A stretch of DNA of 64,000 nt from Glandiceps talaboti (taxonomy: Eukaryota > Hemichordata > Enteropneusta > Spengelidae), in assembly GCF_964340395.1 (NCBI RefSeq), contig NC_135557.1, positions 2,429,687 through 2,493,686 on the forward strand, written 5' to 3'. The notes beneath the pieces are model-generated. The model was not told the origin of the DNA. It was given only the letters and a program-made list of their open reading frames with translations, and searched no databases. The stretch's first letter is position 1; each line of letters begins with the position of its first letter. This document shows, piece by piece, positions 1 to 12,827 of the stretch. The position numbers and the translations under genes were made by a program.

Positions 1-784
1 ACACTTCTGATGAATACAACCGCAGTCATTTTGAATAGCTAATTATGTCACATGACACTGCTGAGGTTACAATATCCATGTATTTTATACTAGATGCAGC
101 CATTGGATTTTTGGGACCGTAAGAAGTATGCTGAAAATATTTCATATATCAAAATCAAGTTCAACAATACACATGTAGTAACATACTAGGGGACTGTCAA
201 TTGACATTGCATAAACATGTACATTGTCACTACTAGTAACAAGGACTATAACTTATGTAGCAATGACAATTTACCATATCTTTGCCATTTATCTACTCCC
301 TGACTTCTCCTGATTGTTAGTGTCTCATTTCTATTTTTTCTTCTTATATTACCGATGCTAATGAAAAAATATCACAGATTAATTCCGTCATTTTTTTAGA
401 GACTGTGAACTATTTTTGAAAAACAGTGAAGTGATGTGACCAAATTATTTATTTTTAGGTCCTCTGTGTCACACTAAGTTGGAAAGTGTATAGTAATATT
501 AGACAAAGAGAAGTCACATTGGGCCGAGGGCCCTAGTGATATGATACTCCTCCTTTTTGAATTCTGGGATGACGTTTCAGATTTATCAAATACATTCAGC
601 ACTTGATGAATATTAAAGATCATTTTTATGTTATAGATATTGTTTGTTGTTGTATATTTGCATGCTAAGGCACAACCATGTAATAATGAGCAATCAAATG
701 ATATGAAAGTCAAAAAAGTCTTATGTCCACCTTCAAAATACAGAAAAAAATATATCAAGAAAACTATGATTTGTGTATTAGAGG
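1..784. other. Unassigned AT-rich sequence
   Basis: I see no gene here. A short stretch near 31-60 resembles the start of the ~370-bp units that follow from 785, so this may be a more decayed outer copy of the same repeat. Short open frames have no recognisable domain. Confidence 0.4.
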
Positions 785-2440
785 CCATTTTGAATATTTA
801 ATAATGTCATGTGACAAACATTTGCATATTTTTGGGATCTATGTTGCATTTTGATTCCACAAATATATGGTTATACCAGATGACACTTGGCCAGTTTGGA
901 CTCAAGCACACTTGTATTGTATACATGTACCGGTATTTACATGCATGTACATTTTTTGCATCATGTCACACAGATATATCATGTTTACCATTTATATGAT
1001 ACCTAAAAACCACCATTTTGTGCCCAAATATTTACATATTATAATGTATTTGCAAATAATTCAACATATTTATGACATTGAACAACAAAGTGCAATGAAA
1101 AAGAAGATTTTTTAGGTTCACCAATTCAAAATGAAGAATTTGTGAAAAATTCAATAGCTTTATTGTAGTGACGGCCATTTTGAATATTTAATGAAGTCAT
1201 GTGATCAAAATTTGCATATTTTGGGGATCATTGTTATATGTTGATTCTAAAAATATGTGGTTATACCTGGTCAAACTTGGTCAGTTTGGACTCAAGCATT
1301 CCTGTAATATGACACTTTCACTTTTTTGAATTCCATGCTAATGTATTACCGTATGTTTACCCTGTACATGACTAAAAACAAAGATTTTGTGCCCAAATAT
1401 TTACATATTAAAAAATATTAGCATATAATTCTGCATGCTTATGACATTGAACAACAAATTGCAATGAAAAATGAAGAATGTTTCAGGTTTCACCAATACG
1501 AATTGAAGAATTTGTGAAAAATTCAATAACTTTATTATAGTGGTGGCCATTTTGAATATTTAATGAAGTTACATGATCAAAATTTGCATATTTTTGGGAT
1601 CATTGTGATATGTTGATTCCAAAAATATATGGTTATACAAGGTTAAAATTAGTCAGTTTGGACTCAAGCACTCATGTAAAATGACAATTTTCACTTTTTG
1701 AATTTCCTGCCAATGTATCAAATTACCATATGTTTACCCTGAAGATTTTGTGCCCAAATATGTACATATTATAAAATATTTGCATATAATTTCGCATGCT
1801 TATGACATTGAACAACAAATTGCAATGAAAAGTGAAGAATTATGTGTTTCTCCAATACAAATTGAAGAATGTGTGAAAAATCTAAAAACTTTATTGCGGT
1901 GGTGGCCATTTTGATTATTTAATGAGGTTACATGACCAAAATGTGCATACATGTATCTTTGGGATTCTTTTGTTATGTCAGTCCAAAAATATATTATTTT
2001 ATCAGATCATCATTGGTCAGTTTGAACTCAAACAATCCTGCAATACGGTACTTTCACTCTTTGAATTCCATGCAAAAGTAGCAAGTTTCCATATGTTTAC
2101 CAGATACTATATTGGGTGAAAATCAAAATTATCCTCCTAAATCATATCATGTAATATTTCCATATTATTCCACAGGCTTGTAACATTGGGGGCTAAAATG
2201 CAGTAAAAAAATGAGAATTTTTTTATTCTTAACAATACAAATTAAAAAATGTGTAAAATTTTCAAAAACTTTATCAGTGGCTATTTTGAATATTTAATGA
2301 TGTCACGTGACCAAAATGTGCATACTTTAGGAAAATATTATATATATCGATTCCATAAATGTATAGTTATCTTGGGTCATCCTTGGTCAGTTTGGACACT
2401 AGGTGTTATGTAACATGATACACCTATCATCCTCTCAGGG
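785..2440. repeat. Diverged ~370-bp tandem repeat, about five units
   Basis: The phrase ttttgaatatttaatga, followed by a 'catgtgacc aaaa' motif and a 'tttgcatattttgggat' motif, recurs at about 789, 1178, 1549, 1907 and 2284, so the period is about 370-390 bp. Each unit also holds the 'tgcccaaatatttacatatt' and 'gacattgaacaacaaa' phrases, with small indels between copies. The copies differ substantially, so the array is old. No coding content is seen. Confidence 0.8.
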
Positions 2441-3178
2441 GCCTGGGGTTCAAAGGGTTAAAATACTACTGTAACAAGAAATCCAGCACCATATCTCACA
2501 TTAGAAGTAATTTTTATCAACTGACAAACATTACAGTAGTAAATTTAAAAGCTGTTATCATTGAAGGAGGGAAAGTTTTGTCAAAATTTGGTCAAAAGTG
2601 TAAAATGAAGTTCAGCAATCACATTGACACCAGACCCCCCCCCCCCCCCTAAATGAACGAATTTTGCTTATTGAGCTTGTGTGACATCATCTGATTGTCC
2701 CTTACAGTCTACTGTTTCATTAGCACTAGCAGGGCTCAAAATAATGGCCTTTTACTTGCCCCGGACAAGTGATTTAGCCACTTGGGCAATTAATTTAAAA
2801 ATAGCGCCACTGGCATTTTAGCACAACTGTACAGTTTTAAAAATGTTTATCCACATACTGATCCATGCTACAACTGTAGGTATAGGTGTTCATTTGCTGA
2901 ATGACCAGTTACCTGTCCAACCATGTTATCTTTGCAATATAAAACATGATCATTTGACTGTGGTCATGTTGCTAGACATATTTGCATACATTTTTTGAAC
3001 GTTCATTCACATTTTTAGCCCTTATTCGCATATTACTCATGGAATCATCATGTCATGAACAAATCTTAAATTAAACACCCCCAATTGGTCAGGCAGTTTT
3101 GACTAAGTTTAAGTCGTTTACACACACACATTTCTCCATGGCTATAGCACTACTGAACCTCAGTTCAGTTGTGCTAAA
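2441..3178 (+). repeat. Interspersed repeat ending in hairpin tail (HINE-like)
   Basis: The right end (about 3000-3178) has a short (CA)n tract followed by 'tatagcactactgaac' and then the stem-loop ctgaacctcagttcag, ending in ttgtgctaaaaa. The same tail recurs near 10786-10825 and 46582-46620, each time after a (CA)n tract. Core plus microsatellite plus 3' hairpin is the layout of non-autonomous Helentron-associated (HINE/pearl-like) elements; that assignment is inference. A C-tract lies at 2634-2650. Confidence 0.45.
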
Positions 3179-3239
3179 AAATGACAGATAATGTTATTTT
3201 AGCAATTTGAAAATATATTGGCATTTGATTGTTGCTAAG

Positions 3240-3575
3240 AGCGTGGTCATGGTATTGTTAATTTGTGATGAACCATGTATGAAGCCTGTTTCTTTTCTTA
3301 CTAAATAGTCCTTGGACAGAGAACATAACTACATTGTACATGTATATTCAGTGATGAGATGAAGTGCTTTTTTATCATTTTTACTGGGCATGATGTGTTT
3401 ATTTAAAAATTGACAAGAATTTGAATTTGCTTGCATGGTTCCCTGTGGCAATTTATGTGTGCACATACAGTGCCTGCGTGTCTCTAGGAGTTTGGAATTG
3501 TTCATATTTGTAACATTTGAACAATGTGTGAAGCCTCTTTCTTATCTGTCTAATAGTTCTTGGACATTGAACATA
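3240..3575. repeat. Degenerate ~245-bp duplication
   Basis: The segments at about 3240-3330 and 3485-3575 share an order of phrases: 'attgtt..tttgt', 'gaac.atgt.tgaagcct', 'tttctta.ct', 'aatagt.cttggaca' and 'gaacata'. This looks like an old tandem duplication inside non-coding sequence. Confidence 0.5.
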
Positions 3576-3579
3576 AATA

Positions 3580-5465
3580 ATAACACATGCCAGCAAGCAA
3601 AATATCACAATTTAGTGCCTGCAAAAAGATTGGCACTCATACAAAAAAATTTGATGCCAAAACCAAAGGTGATTTTAGCTGGGATTTATTATCTGACAGT
3701 GCTATAATTTGCCGGGATATCTTAGATTGAAGGTAAATGGCCATGCAGTAATCAGTAAGATTTTACAGGACATTTCGCTAGATTTGCAAGGTTAGACAAT
3801 ATCTTCTGTAAATGCTATACAATGTACCATGTCAAGTACTGTTGACTTTGCTTGGAAATTCCTATATCCTTGATGCTATGATCTGCTGTGATCTATAATT
3901 ATTTGTCAGAATTTACACATTACACCCCCCTCCCCCCCCCACCCCCACTGCTCATTCCATTTTGGGTGTTGTCTGTTAGACAGATAACACAACTTCACAT
4001 GTATCTGAGTATTTGTCGTTTGTTGTCAATTATTTTGTGATACAAATGTAGATGCAACAATACATTATCAAACATACACATCCCTAGTTTTCATTTTCAA
4101 CAAAATTAAGATGAAACATTTTATAAAGCAAACATCAACTTACTACAGTAGCAGTTTTGCTATGTCACTCCACTCTGAACGGAGCTACCTTCATTTGCAT
4201 ATATTAATGAGAATTTCTTTCAAATAAATGTTGTGAGGGCGCTAGATGATTGACTGTTACAGTCAAATTTTCACCGACATTTTACAGTCGATTTTGCCCA
4301 TCTGGAGGAATACTGCTACTTGGAACGTCCATGGATATTCATGTCATACAGGTAAGTCTATGTCAGGATTTTTTTTTTGAAGTTCCGAGCAGTATTTCTT
4401 GTTTTACGACCGTATTTTCGATCTCCACAGTCATTCAGTATAGCAGTATATTTTGCTGCCACAAATACATGCACCCTCGATTCAAGTAAAAAAATTTCAC
4501 TTTCCTGGATAGTCTGGTAGTCGATCAAGCCCCTTAACTTTGTTTCGGAGCTGTTCAAGCCCTGTAAATCACTGTAAGAACCCCATGTTTTTTATCTCTT
4601 CTGCGGCCTTCAGAACCTGACATTGGAGGGCATTGCCGAGCGATCAGTCAGAAGACTTTGTTGTTAAGGTGCATTAGAAATCCGAATTTACCCAAGTCAA
4701 AGTGGTTCATACAAACCACCTGGTTTCTATTGTTTACTTGTTAGAAAAGGTGACTGTAGTTAGAGGTTGATTTTCCTCAAATCAAAGCTGTTCCCATTGT
4801 GGGTTATGACCGCCTAGACGTCGTATTTTGTGATCATCCTGTGCATACTTTCAGATAGATTCTGTTGTCTTTGCTCTACATTCATTGCATGTTGACAGCT
4901 TTATTTCATTTCTTTCTTGCTCTTTTCTGGGTTTTACAGCTTACAGAAGAAAATTTTGTAAATTTGACTTTACAATTCTGGTTCACGTTCTTGTAATCAG
5001 CTGTTTTAAGGTTATTTTGTACAACTGTTACGGACTTTAGACTGTTATATTTCATTCCCTTTCTTGTTAAACAAACAACACATCAACTGTAAGTTTGTAT
5101 ATAGTAACTAGTGTATTTGTCACATGTTCTGTCACTCCATGATTCTGAGTGTCTTGTCAGTCTGCTTTGCTGAGGTCAGTACTAGGAAAATTGTGACCTT
5201 TATTTTTTTTTAGACAATTGGATTCTTTGTCTTTTATTTTGACTAGACATTTCACTTTTTTAGTTCTTTAAGCCATTCTTATTTCTTCTAAATGAAACCG
5301 TGCTTGTAAACATTTTCTTGATACCGGTAAGGAAGCCAGCGAAAATTTGTTACATGACACATTCTTGGTTCAAATATCCAACCACAGTCATCTTGGAGTC
5401 AGTAAATATTGAAGATTACAAGTTAAATTTCTCTATTTTTGACTGTTAAATCTGTAATTATGGGT
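3580..5465. other. Unassigned sequence
   Basis: I recognise no gene or mobile element in this stretch. A C-rich tract (about 3924-3949) is the only low-complexity feature. Short open frames around 4250-4560 lack any domain signature. Confidence 0.4.
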
Positions 5466-5471
5466 TCATGC

Positions 5472-6042
5472 TTTGGTGCATAAAGTGGTGATTTGGTGCA
5501 TAAAGTGGTGATTTGGTGCATAAAGTAGTGATTTGGTGCATAAAGTGGTGATTTGGTGCATAAAGTGGTGATTTGGTGCATAAAGTAGTGATTTGGTGCA
5601 TAAAGTGGTGATTTGGTGCATAAAGTGGTGATTTGGTGCATAAAGTGGTGATTTGGTGCATAAAGTAGTGATTTGGTGCATAAAGTGGTGATTTGGTGCA
5701 TAAAGTGGTGATTTGGTGCATAAAGTGGTGATTTGGTGCATAAAGTAGTGATTTGGTGCATAAAGTGATGATTTGGTGCATAAAGTGGTGATTTGGTGCA
5801 TAAAGTGGTGATTTGGTGCATAAAGTGGTGATTTGGTGCATAAAGTGGTGATTTGGTGCATAAAGTGGTGATTTGGTGCATAAAGTAGTGATTTGGTGCA
5901 TAAAGTAGTGATTTGGTGCATAAAGTGGTGATTTGGTGCATAAAGTGGTGATTTGGTGCATAAAGTGGTGATTTGGTGCATAAAGTGGTGATTTGGTGCA
6001 TAAAGTGGTGATTTGGTGCATAAAGTGGTGATTTGGTGCATG
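5472..6042. repeat. 20-bp minisatellite, about 28 copies
   Basis: Nearly identical units taaagtggtgatttggtgca repeat from about 5472 to 6042. Variation is mostly g/a at one site (agtggtg versus agtagtg). The unit has no stop in any minus-strand frame. Because 20 is not a multiple of 3, all three minus frames stay open for 187-212 codons with the same low-complexity peptide. These frames are a by-product of the repeat, not genes. Confidence 0.95.
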
Positions 6043-6705
6043 CTCTGGTGATCAGCTATAGTTATTGCAAAGTGTGACCCTTGTTCACTTTGGAGCTCTT
6101 TCAATTTTGTTTTCTTTCTGGTTATACTAGAGAAGTAGTGACCATTCTTTCTTCCAATACTTTGTTTATTCTGTTTCTTCTAAATCCAAGTACTTCATAT
6201 TTATGACTTGTTGGTCACCACTTGTATTTATTTCTCATATATCATTTTGGTGATGAACAGTGAAACAACTCAGTGAATTTCATTTTATTGATTGCGGCCA
6301 GGTTTTCGTGTTTTTATGTCCTGATGATCTGTTTTTTCAAAGGTAAAGCTTGCCCTAAAATTTAAAGGAGTGCTCATAGTAATACCAGTTTTAACAATTT
6401 CATAGTATTTCGAATTTTCTCTTGAGGGTGCTTTTCCAATACAAAAATGTATAAAGTTTCTAAATTTATTTTTTCCCTCTTACTTGCAGAATCCTGGTCA
6501 TACAAAAATTATTATAGTTGCTGTGATGTCCTGAGAACTCTATTCATATATACATGCTTTGTTCTGTTTTGTTCTGTTCTGTCATTGTTTGCCATGATGG
6601 CAGTATTGGTGGAAAAATAAAATGTAGTGAAAATCCTACATGTGAACTAAATTATGTTTGCAAAGAGAATGATAATTACAATATGAATATTAACATTGGT
6701 GTCAA

Positions 6706-6778
6706 ATAGTTGTTATACATATCTCTTCTCCAAGTTTACACAGTGTAAACTTCAAGAGAAGAGATATGTATATCAACT
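6706..6778. repeat. Short near-perfect hairpin
   Basis: Two arms of about 36 nt (atagttg.tatacatatctc, ttctc, aagtttacac) are reverse complements with one mismatch and a 2-nt bulge around a very short loop. It could be a small foldback element or the fold of a small-RNA precursor. The loop is short for an animal microRNA. Confidence 0.6.
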
Positions 6779-7089
6779 ATCTGTTCTTACTGTTAAGACA
6801 AACAAGCTCAATTTGAAAATTTACAGCTTCAGGTTAAACATGGTGAATTCCTCTATGATAAATTCTGTGGCCACTAACAGGTGCCGAAATAGCTGACATA
6901 GCATTCCAAGAACTGGAAAGTTGCATTATTGAAATCTACACGAATAAAATATCACATGTTTTAGGGATGATGTATTCTGTTTCATCATATTTTGTGGCAC
7001 TCAAGTTGAACTAGATAATCTGAGTGAAGAAATAAACCCCAAATGCATCCAACTTTTAAATTTCGTGGGAAAGCCCAGATACAGAAGTA

Positions 7090-7380
7090 ACATATCTTGA
7101 TCTTACAATCCACAAAAGTACCAACAACATGAAGTGTTGGATTTTAAAACTCGTTAAACAAACAAACATACTCCAATATTTACATAGGCAATCATGCCAC
7201 CAAGACTTATTTTTTAAAAGGTTCGTTATAAAGGGTCAAACGATCAGATACATAAGAACATGGAGTAATGAAAAAGAATTTCAAAATAGTGAGATTCTTC
7301 ACCAAGAAACAGGCAAAGCGGCTACAATGACAAAGAAGTAAACATTGTCCACGTTCAGAGCCCCATTCCCCCTCATACAA
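7090..7380 (+). pseudogene. Decayed reverse-transcriptase C-terminal fragment (Penelope/LINE-like)
   Basis: In one frame the translation reads IKGQTIRYIRTWSNEKEF after a '..CHQ..FF' stretch. It then continues across frame changes as '..FFTKKQAKR' and 'YNDKEVNIV'. This order ('shHP...F..F..G..IRY.R.CS....F....FF..RGY') is the conserved tail after the RT domain of Penelope-like and related elements. At least two frameshifts are needed and both ends are missing, so it is a dead fragment. The exact clade is not resolved. Confidence 0.5.
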
Positions 7381-7382
7381 AA

Positions 7383-7765
7383 TGGTAGTGTGATTATAGG
7401 ATGCAAGCTCAATTATTTGAGAAAAACGTTTTAAAAAAAGTGTGCACTGTGTAAAATAGTTGTGCACGCAAACTTAACTATTTGTGAGAAAAACATAGAA
7501 AAATGTGCACTGTGTAAAATAATGGAAGTATGATTATAGCATGAAAACTAAATTATTTTGAGAAAAACGTAAAAGAAATTGTGCACTGTGTAAAATAGTG
7601 GTAGTATATGATTATAGCATGCAAACTAAACTATTTGTGAGAAAAACGTAAAAGAAATTGTGCAGTGTACAATAGTGGTACTAGTAGTATGATTATTGCA
7701 TGCAAACTACATTATTTGTGAGAAAAACATTAAATATTGTGCACTGTGTAAAATACTGGTAGTGT
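7383..7765. repeat. ~80-bp tandem repeat, about five units
   Basis: Units carry 'gtatgattatagcatg', 'aaactaaattattt', 'gagaaaaac', 'aagaaattgtgcactgtgt' and 'aaaatagtgg'. They recur at about 7385, 7460, 7525, 7605 and 7685 with small indels. No coding content. Confidence 0.8.
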
Positions 7766-7969
7766 GTACCACGGCACTGTATGTAGAATATATTATTTTT
7801 TCAGTAACCTGATTGTAGAAAATTGTACACACTGGACAATAACAGAAACGGAACTGTGACTCTGTGGTGTTTCTGCCTTTAGAAAACATGCATATAATAC
7901 ATTTGTGTATATACCACATTTAAAATTATTGAGTAGTATCTTTGCCAACCATTTTTTCAACTAAATATC

Positions 7970-8064
7970 ACTGACTTTCTGGGCAGCGATACGTGAATTA
8001 GTCGATATTACTTTTACTGACTTTCTGGGCAGCGATATGTGAATTAGCCGATATTACTTTCACT
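7970..8064. repeat. Two-unit direct repeat
   Basis: The phrase beginning gactttctgggcagcgatac, followed by 'gtgaattag.cgatattactttcac', occurs twice in tandem at about 7971 and 8020. It lies just outside the left inverted repeat that precedes the LINE remnant. Confidence 0.7.
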
Positions 8065-8096
8065 ATGATGATTCCATCAGTAATATGCAAATTAGG

Positions 8097-8177
8097 GCTA
8101 AAATGTGTCTTTTAGGTTAAAAATCTATAATTCCAAACTACTGAGCAGATTGGGCTGAAATTTAACAGGAATGCATC
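8097..8177 (-). repeat. Left inverted-repeat copy flanking the LINE remnant
   Basis: This segment (with gagcagattgggctgaaatt and, further on, 'ggaatgcatc') is the reverse complement, at roughly 85% identity by eye, of 10386-10468. The two copies face each other across the LINE remnant. Confidence 0.75.
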
Positions 8178-8240
8178 ACTGATGCCACAACCTATTGTAT
8201 TGCCATATGGTCTACACACTTCATTGGTCTACATAAACAC

Positions 8241-8820
8241 ATGGAAGTCCCTGGGATGGAAGTACATGTACGTAAACGAAGACTACACTCAAAAATGCAT
8301 TCTTTAGACCAATACAACCGCAGAATCAATCTTGAAATAGCCGGTATTCCTGAGTCAGACAACGGTCAGGAAAACACAGATGCCATCTCTCTTGCCATTT
8401 TACAGAAAATCGATTCCACTGTAACTTCAGATGACATAGACATTTCCCATAGAATTGGTGCCAAACAGAACCATGTACAACCAGGTGAAAACAACGCACA
8501 CCATCCACACCAAGGAAGTCGCCGTACAAGATCGATAATAGTGAGATTTACAACGCGCAGGATTAGAAACATGGTATACGACAAACGAAGAAAACTCCAA
8601 GGAGTGACGAGAAATATCGGATACCATCAAGAAAGAAGCATATTTACAAATGAAAATCTCTGTCCATCACGAGTCCTACTGCGTCAAGTCAACGATGTTA
8701 GAAAAACAAGCAAAGTACGACTACTTGTGGACTTACAACGGGAACATTTATGTAAGAAAAAACAAAGCTGCTCAATCTCTTCTCATAAGTAATGAAAGTG
8801 ATATTCAAAAAGACCATTGA
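8241..8820 (+). pseudogene. LINE ORF1 C-terminal part, frameshifted
   Basis: The reading frame shows an RNA-binding ORF1 region of a non-LTR retrotransposon. A 'NRRINLEIAGIPE' strand is followed by an 'IDISHRIG' motif, a 'RSIIVRFTTRRIRNMVYDKR' segment and 'IFTNENLCPSR'. This is the RRM plus C-terminal domain arrangement of ORF1 proteins in L1/CR1/L2-like LINEs. Near 8715 the frame must shift so that the end reads 'TYNGNIYVRKNKAAQSLL' and stops at about 8820. The usual upstream coiled-coil portion is missing. It is followed by the endonuclease of the same element, in ORF1-ORF2 order. Confidence 0.8.
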
Positions 8821-8937
8821 CTACCTAACTACATAATATAAGATAAACTAAATCATGTTTAAATTATAAATGAATGATGACACTTCTGAAAGTTTATTTG
8901 ATGTAAATAATTTTGTTTTATCACCGCATATGTTCAA

Positions 8938-10385
8938 TGGCACTTTCTCAGGCCATTTCAACAATTCATTATCTATGGTTCATATTAATGCAAGGTCTCT
9001 GAATAAGAACTTTGATAACTTACATATGGCTTCTTTTTGAAGATGTTATACATTTTGATTTCACTATAATTGGGGTTTCGGAGGTGTGGAGTATTCCGGA
9101 TCAAAATCTTTTTTCTTTAAATGGGTATTCACTGGAATTAATTGTCGTGACGATACCAGGGGCGGAGGTGTTGGTGCATATATTTCTACCTCTATAAAGT
9201 ACAAATTGTTACAAGCTAAAGTAATTCATGCCGAGTCACTTTGGTTAGAAATGAATATTAAAAATCACAAGGTAATCATTGGTGTTATCTATAGGCATCC
9301 AAATACAAACCTTAAAGAATTTCAAACAAATTTAACTGAAGTGTTAGACAAGTTCAAACTCAACAGATCGGGCTGTATTTTAATGGGAGACTTTAATGTC
9401 GACCTCAACAATTCCAATATCAATTCTGAAATGTTCCTTTCTAGTATGAATTGTTTGAGTTTACACCAGCTTATTTCATCTCCAACTAGAATAACCAACA
9501 CATCAAGCACGTTGATTGATCATATTTACACCAATATATGTTCCAACACAATCCAAACCAGTACAATTTTAACAGATGTCACGGATCACCTCCCTGTATT
9601 TGCAATATTTGATGTATGTAATTTTCAGCCAAAGTATAAACAGATAGTATATAGAAGTTATAGAAATTATGACAAAGAATTATCCTTGAGAACCCTTGGT
9701 AATGTATCTTGGAATGATATATATGAATGTACTGATGTAAATTTAGCCTATGATAGGTTTTGTTTGGTGTTCACAGATATTTGTGACTTGCATGCACCAA
9801 TTGTAAAACACAATGTAAAGAAAACCGGATGTAATAAGCCATGGATCACATGAGCAATTAAGTAATCCATCAATAAGAAGCACAGATTGTATTCTAATGT
9901 CATCAATTCAGGTTTTAATATAAACTTTGTCAACAAGTATAAATGTTATAGGAATATTTTAACATCTATCCTCAGAAATGCCAAAGAGACGTTTATAGTA
10001 ATCTGTTTTTGGAGAACAGGGGTAATGTTAAGAAAACGTGGGGAATAATCAATGATATTGCCAAGGGTGGCCTACCTGATAAACTTATAATTTCCTCTGA
10101 CAACTATGACAACCAATATACAATGTACCTCACCACAGGATATTGTGTCAGCTTTCAATGACTTTTTTGTTCATATCGGCCCAACGTTAGCTGATAAAAT
10201 GGAAGGCTGCAACAAAAACTTTGGAGAATATCTCGATGCACCAAACGTTAACTCTTTCTACCTTTGTCCAACTACTCAAGATGAGGTTAAAAATATCGTA
10301 CATACTCTAGATGTTAAAAAGTCCTGTGGCTATGACAAACTCCCAGCTCGATTGCTAATCGACGCTGCTTGTCCATACATCCCTA
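8938..10385 (+). pseudogene. LINE ORF2 remnant: AP-type endonuclease and start of RT region
   Basis: ORF2 begins near 8938 with a 'HINARSLNKN' motif and needs a frameshift near 9040. It continues with the endonuclease/exonuclease/phosphatase fold: 'RGGGVGAYI', 'GVIYRHPNTN', 'LMGDFNVDL', 'TLIDHIYTN' and 'TDVTDHLPVF' (catalytic D/N and the final DH). A stop follows at about 9852, then more stops. From 10106 the linker before the RT is readable, ending in 'KKSCGYDKLPARLL'. Similarity stops at 10385, where an unrelated repeat begins, so the whole RT is missing. LINE copies are normally 5'-truncated; loss of the 3' half here implies later rearrangement. Confidence 0.85.
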
Positions 10386-10719
10386 GATGCATTCCCATTA
10401 AATTTCAGCCCAATCTGCTTAGTGTTTTTGGAATGATAGATTTTTTTACCAAAAAGACACATTTTACTGATGGGACCATCATGTCATGAACAATTCTCAG
10501 TAAAACCACCCTGAAGAATGTTTCAACCAAATTTTAGCCCAATCTGCATAGTAGTTTTCGAGTTTAAGTTTTCTGACCAAAAATCACACTTTTGACCCAA
10601 ATCACAAACAGGTGGTAAGATCATTTTGATTTGAGCAATTTCCCAACTAGCCACCAAGGTAATGAACCCATCAAATATCATGGCAATCAGTTCATCGGTT
10701 TTTGACTTTAAGTTGTTTA

Positions 10720-10773
<54 letters not shown>

Positions 10774-10830
10774 TGCAGGGTGATCCCTATAGCACTACTG
10801 AACCTCGGTTCAGTTGTGCTAAAAATAATG
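10386..10830 (+). repeat. HINE-like interspersed repeat with core repeats, (CA)n and hairpin tail
   Basis: Two core units start at about 10397 ('aaatttcagcccaatctgct') and 10529 ('aaattttagcccaatctgca'), about 130 bp apart. A (CA)n tract at 10723-10770 follows, then 'tatagcactactgaac', the hairpin ctgaacctcggttcag and ttgtgctaaaaa. The first ~80 bp are the inverted partner of 8097-8177. Core repeats, a microsatellite and a terminal hairpin together suggest a non-autonomous Helentron-type element. Confidence 0.5.
10723..10770. repeat. (CA)n microsatellite
   Basis: An uninterrupted CA dinucleotide run inside the interspersed repeat ending at 10830. Open frames across it are repeat artefacts. 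Confidence 0.95.
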
Positions 10831-11877
10831 TAATTTCCAAGCCTGAACAAAGTACTAGTATTTATTCTTCAAAGTAGAAAATGATCATGAGTGGAAACTT
10901 GTAAGGGCTTGTTTCCAAAATTTACCAGATGTTTATGGAATGTCAACAAATCATGCATCCATGAACAAAATTATAACCGCGACTTTTGGCGACCTGTACT
11001 GAAAAAAAACCTAGTAATTGGGGGTCGTTTTGGCTCGCAGTGCCATTGTTGTAAAACACATAATGGGTATCTTAGATTCTTACCAAGCTGCTGTGATGTG
11101 GCCGGGTTTGTCCTAGTTTCACAGCCGGTGTCGGAACGTAATAATTAGCAGGAGTAGTCGTCGTCCACCTCAAGTCGCTAGTCAGCAGACAACTTCCAAG
11201 CTTCTGGTATCTGCAGGTATCAGTCTCAAGATATTAAGATGGATAAGTATCTTCGGAGTCTTTGAATGTCCCAAGAACATCCCAGGACGCTACCACACCT
11301 ACTAGGCTGTTTTCCGAAGGCGACTTATGTCTAGCAGTGTGACATGTTGTTCCCACTTTCATCGCTAATGGCGCTGCATGTTAGAACCCAATTTCACTAC
11401 AAAAAAATAAATTATAACTATATTATTAATTTACATAGGAATTCACTGTTGAGATTAGTATAGCAGTTAACTATGCTACCACTTGGCAAGAACAAGTTGA
11501 CGGCCCGTTTCAAAAGGAGACTAGCTGCATTCTGCCTTCAATGTAGTACTACAATTGTTACAGTCACATGGACATGTACACGTACGTGTATTCGTCTATT
11601 TGGAAATGTCACTGCGTCACACTGCCGCGATCACATTTACACTCGATCATAACACCCTTTAAAACCTTGCAAATTCCTACAAAACATTTCTTCAAATACT
11701 TTCCAGTATATAAAGTCAAATATGGTTGTCGATGGAGTTGCATGGGTAAAAACAGGCGAAAAATACGCATTTTAAGAATAGCTACGTGAACACTTACCAA
11801 CAACTCAAATTGGCCGCCTGCCTCGTTCTGAGATATATGAACCTTGACCTCGACGACGCATCATAGCCGATCTATTT
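10831..11877. other. Unassigned sequence
   Basis: No gene recognised. An 85-codon open frame at 10891-11148 contains several cysteines but matches no domain I know. Confidence 0.35.
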
Positions 11878-11996
11878 ATAGATATATTCTATCGTCGCAA
11901 ACTACATCCTGTTTTACGGCAACGTTCTTAACGAGCCTCCCTCTTATTTCGAACTGTAGTGGTAGAAATACTAACTCTGGTTTGCGAAAATGATAT
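11878..11996. repeat. Dispersed ~115-bp repeat, copy 1
   Basis: The sequence around gttttacggcaacgttctta and 'acgagcctcc' up to 'aactctggtttg' recurs at 13702-13816 in the same orientation with few differences. It may be a small mobile element or part of a longer one. Confidence 0.7.
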
Positions 11997-12134
11997 ATTC
12001 TACCACAGACTTAATACTTGTCTGTGATTCTACTCTGCAAGGCGGATATAATCGGACATAATCTGTCTTTGTCTCTCTGATATGTGTGTGTATCGTTCAT
12101 CTCTCTTGAAGCAGACATGTTCATATACATAAAC

Positions 12135-12780
<646 letters not shown>

Positions 12781-12792
12781 TTGTCTCGAGCG

Positions 12793-12827
12793 ATGTCAAC
12801 GAGAATGGCGGGCGGTTTGAAAAGAAG
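12793..12827 (+). CDS. Possible first coding exon (speculative)
   Basis: An ATG at 12793 (context gcgatgt) opens a short frame reading MSTRMAGGLKR, running into the donor-like 'gaa|gtaagt'. No downstream exon could be joined with confidence. It could equally be chance. Confidence 0.2.

Noticed and set aside
5423-6104. Three overlapping minus-strand frames of 187-212 codons
   Set aside because: They are produced entirely by the 20-bp repeat, encode one permuted peptide, and have no unique domain.
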